Shown here: positions 6,774 to 8,619 of the stretch, one piece after another
Position numbering within the stretch: position 1 is the stretch's first letter
How the letters are laid out: each line of letters begins with the position of its first letter
NCBI GenBank assembly: GCA_013329565.1
Contig: DUJZ01000020.1
Coordinates: 1-8,619, forward strand
Direction of reading: 5' to 3'
From: Methanomassiliicoccales archaeon
Lineage (GTDB): Archaea > Thermoplasmatota > Thermoplasmata > Methanomassiliicoccales > UBA472
DNA length: 8,619 bases
Made by a program: the position numbers and the translations under genes
Notes under the pieces: model-generated
The model's input: the letters and a program-made list of their open reading frames with translations, nothing else
Told to the model about the DNA's origin: nothing
The model's database searches: none

Positions 6774-6911
6774 ATGTTATATCTGGGCAAGGATCGAGAA
6801 TGGAGGTCTGGCCATACGCTGTTGGATATGTTGTGGGACGTTGTTCGCCTCGGGGATCAATACTCCAAGGTTGAGCCCGCGGAACATTCATTCTGCTCGC
6901 CCGAGACTTGA
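6774..6911 (+). CDS. Doubtful small ORF, 45 codons
   Basis: ATG to TGA encodes MLYLGKDREWRSGHTLLDML and a further 25 residues, ending FCSPET. I do not recognise it. It fills the intergenic region between the paralogue relic and the acetyl-CoA synthetase gene. Its ATG is 34 nt after a TATA-like box, and a weak GAGG lies about 12 nt upstream. It has no signal peptide, membrane segment or known motif, and could easily be a chance ORF. It ends 55 nt before the synthetase start, so it could also be a leader ORF or part of the synthetase 5' region. Apart from this ORF and the two TATA-like boxes, 6741-6966 shows nothing recognisable. Confidence 0.2.
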   Translation: MLYLGKDREWRSGHTLLDMLWDVVRLGDQYSKVEPAEHSFCSPET

Positions 6912-6920
6912 CCTGTTAGA

Positions 6921-6928
6921 TTTAATAC
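6921..6928 (+). promoter_or_regulatory. TATA-like box of the acetyl-CoA synthetase gene
   Basis: TTTAATAC, centred about 42 nt before ATG 6967, would give a transcript start near 6950 and a leader of roughly 17 nt. It shares the TTTAATA core with the element ahead of the flavodoxin gene. An in-frame TAA at 6940-6942 excludes a longer coding start. Confidence 0.45.
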
Positions 6929-6966
6929 GGTAATAATGTTAACCCGCAAGCCACGGAAGCGGACAG

Positions 6967-8619
6967 ATGGCAGAGGAGATACCACCGACCGGCACCGGCA
7001 ACCTGAGGGACCATCAGGAAGCATACGAGGCTTTCAACTGGGCATCCCTGAACGGTGAGTTCGACTGGCCCCGCGGCGGACCTTATAATGTGGCCGCGGA
7101 AGCGGTCGACCGCCACGCCCGAGAGAGCCCGCAAAAGGTGGCAATTCATTCCGTGCGAGCCAATGGGGAGGTGCAGTCCCTCACCTTCGGCGACATCTCC
7201 GATTCGTCCAGCCGGTTCGCGGACGGCCTGCATCAGCGGGGCGTCAAAAGAGGTGACCGCGTGTTCGTCTACTTGGACCGCCGTTCCGAGCTGTTCATCT
7301 CCATGATCGGGATAGCTAAGCTGGGCGCCATCGCCTGCCCTTTGTTCTCAGCGCTAGGACCGGAGGCCGTCAAGGACCGCCTGCAGGACGGCACCCCGTC
7401 GGCGATCATCACCTCCCCGTACCTCTTCGAAAGGATCTCCGCCGTGCTCAAGGACTCCTCATCCGCTCCCGTCGTGGTCTGCGTCGGGGGGAGCTGCCCG
7501 CCGAACACGGTTCCATATTCCCAACTCCTGGCCTCTGGTTCGCCTGAGTTCCAGACCGTGGACATGCGACCGGACGAGCCGTACATCATCCATTACACTT
7601 CTGGCTCCACGGGCAAACCGAAGGGAGTGGTGCTGCCGCACCGGGCCATGATCCAGCAGCTGGCAGGCGCCAGGTATGTCTCCGACCTTCGCGAGGGCGA
7701 CGTGTTCTGGTGCACCGCCGATCCTGGATGGGTGACCGGAACGTCCATGGGCATCTTCGGGCCGTGGTACCTTGGGATCACCATAATCTCCTTCGAGGGG
7801 CGCTTCGACGCCCGTTCCTGGTATTCGCTGATAGACCGCTTCAAGGTCACCGTGTGGTTCACCGCACCGACCGCGTTGCGCATGCTCATGAAGGCCGGGG
7901 ACGATGTGGTGAAGGAGTTCGATCTTTCTTCCCTTAGACACATGTGCTCCGCCGGAGAGCCGCTCAACCCGCATGTGGTCCGCTGGGGCGTGGAGGTTCT
8001 GAAACACCGCATCCACGACAACTGGTGGCAGACGGAGACCGGAGCGCCGTGCATCTCCAACTTCCCGTGCATGACCGTGCGGCCGGGGTCCATGGGAAAA
8101 GCGGTGCCGGGCGTTATCGCCGCCATCGTGGACGAGAACGGGATGGAGCTCCCACCGGGCAGGGAAGGGTTCCTCGCTCTTCGTCCAGGATGGCCGTCCA
8201 TGATGACCGGCATATGGGGGAACGTCACCAAGTACCGGGAATATTTCTACGTCCCCGGCTGGTACGCGTCGGGAGATCAGGCCTACAAGGACGAGGACGG
8301 GTACATCTGGTTCCTGGGCCGGGCGGACGACGTGATAAAAACGTCCGGAGAACGGCTAGGGCCCTTCGAGGTCGAGTCGGCTCTCATCGAACATCCCGCC
8401 GTGGCCGAGTCGGCCGTGGTCGGCAAACCGGACGAGCTGCGCGGCGAGATAGTCAAGGCGTTCATAGTTTTACGCCCTGACAATGAGCCATCGGAACGCT
8501 TGCGGGAGGACATAACCAACTTCGTTCGCGTGCGATTGGCCTATTATGCTTACCCCAGGGAGATAGAGTTCGTGGACTCCCTGCCGAAAACGCGTTCCGG
8601 CAAGATCATGCGCCGGGTG
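6967..8619 (+). CDS. acsA: Acetyl-CoA synthetase, AMP-forming (3' end cut by window)
   Basis: Activates acetate, or a similar short acid, to acetyl-CoA through an acetyl-AMP intermediate in the cytoplasm. It belongs to the adenylate-forming (ANL) superfamily. Visible motifs in order: the P-loop YTSGSTGKPKG (210-220); WWQTETG (353-359), where the second Trp blocks the acyl pocket in acetate-specific enzymes; SGD (435-437) with the ribose-binding Asp; GRADDVIKTSGERLGPFEVE (451-470), the hinge and CoA-binding region; and PKTRSGKIMRR (540-550), whose Lys546 is the adenylation lysine that is reversibly acetylated in relatives. The 551 residues present lack only the last few; short-form AcsA enzymes are about 570. 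Start: ATG 6967 is the only start after the in-frame TAA at 6940, with a weak GGAAGCGG upstream. The KTSGxRxGPFEVE signature is closer to Bacillus AcsA than to the ~650-residue enzymes. Propionate or slightly longer acids remain possible substrates. Confidence 0.92.
   Translation, partial: MAEEIPPTGTGNLRDHQEAYEAFNWASLNGEFDWPRGGPYNVAAEAVDRHARESPQKVAIHSVRANGEVQSLTFGDISDSSSRFADGLHQRGVKRGDRVFVYLDRRSELFISMIGIAKLGAIACPLFSALGPEAVKDRLQDGTPSAIITSPYLFERISAVLKDSSSAPVVVCVGGSCPPNTVPYSQLLASGSPEFQTVDMRPDEPYIIHYTSGSTGKPKGVVLPHRAMIQQLAGARYVSDLREGDVFWCTADPGWVTGTSMGIFGPWYLGITIISFEGRFDARSWYSLIDRFKVTVWFTAPTALRMLMKAGDDVVKEFDLSSLRHMCSAGEPLNPHVVRWGVEVLKHRIHDNWWQTETGAPCISNFPCMTVRPGSMGKAVPGVIAAIVDENGMELPPGREGFLALRPGWPSMMTGIWGNVTKYREYFYVPGWYASGDQAYKDEDGYIWFLGRADDVIKTSGERLGPFEVESALIEHPAVAESAVVGKPDELRGEIVKAFIVLRPDNEPSERLREDITNFVRVRLAYYAYPREIEFVDSLPKTRSGKIMRRV

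Noticed and set aside
7459..8480. Long ORFs of 178-212 codons on both strands within the acetyl-CoA synthetase gene
   Set aside because: They are GC-rich shadows rich in Arg, Gly and His with no recognisable domain. The plus-strand frame-1 reading from 6967 is continuous and carries every ANL-family motif.
1..8619. Search for tRNA or rRNA genes, transposases, integrases, toxin-antitoxin pairs or defence genes
   Set aside because: No cloverleaf sequence, terminal inverted repeats or characteristic protein motifs were found. All long open frames are explained by the genes listed.

Overview
The window looks archaeal, most likely a GC-rich member of the Thermoplasmatota (for example a Methanomassiliicoccales-like lineage). 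This is an inference. It rests on A/T-rich TATA-like boxes about 25-30 nt ahead of starts that lack Shine-Dalgarno sites, pyrimidine-tract terminators, a GTG start, and a giant secreted protein ending in an acidic linker, one membrane helix and a basic tail. No 16S rRNA or other phylogenetic marker is present.

Layout. Positions 1-1015 (+) hold a hotdog-fold (PaaI-type) acyl-CoA thioesterase, possibly cut by the window edge, followed after 31 nt by a flavodoxin-domain protein. Convergent to these, 1046-6112 (-) encodes a 1,688-residue surface protein. It has a signal peptide, 21 consecutive W-initiated repeats of about 49 residues that fit three seven-bladed beta-propellers, six fibronectin type III domains and a C-terminal membrane anchor. 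Just upstream of it on the same strand, 6257-6716 (-) is the relic of a tandem paralogue. It keeps only the signal-peptide end and the last half Fn3 domain plus anchor, joined out of frame by a large internal deletion. After a short intergenic region with a TATA-like box usable on both strands and one doubtful 45-codon ORF, 6967-8619 (+) encodes an AMP-forming acetyl-CoA synthetase that runs off the right edge.

Function. The thioesterase and the synthetase act in opposite directions on acyl-CoA thioesters, but they lie about 6 kb apart and nothing shows co-regulation. The flavodoxin is probably a redox carrier. The giant protein and its relic point to a small tandem family of cell-surface proteins shaped by duplication and deletion. 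I see no CRISPR array, RNA gene, transposase, integrase, toxin-antitoxin pair or defence system. The most unusual content is the giant repeat protein and its deleted neighbour.
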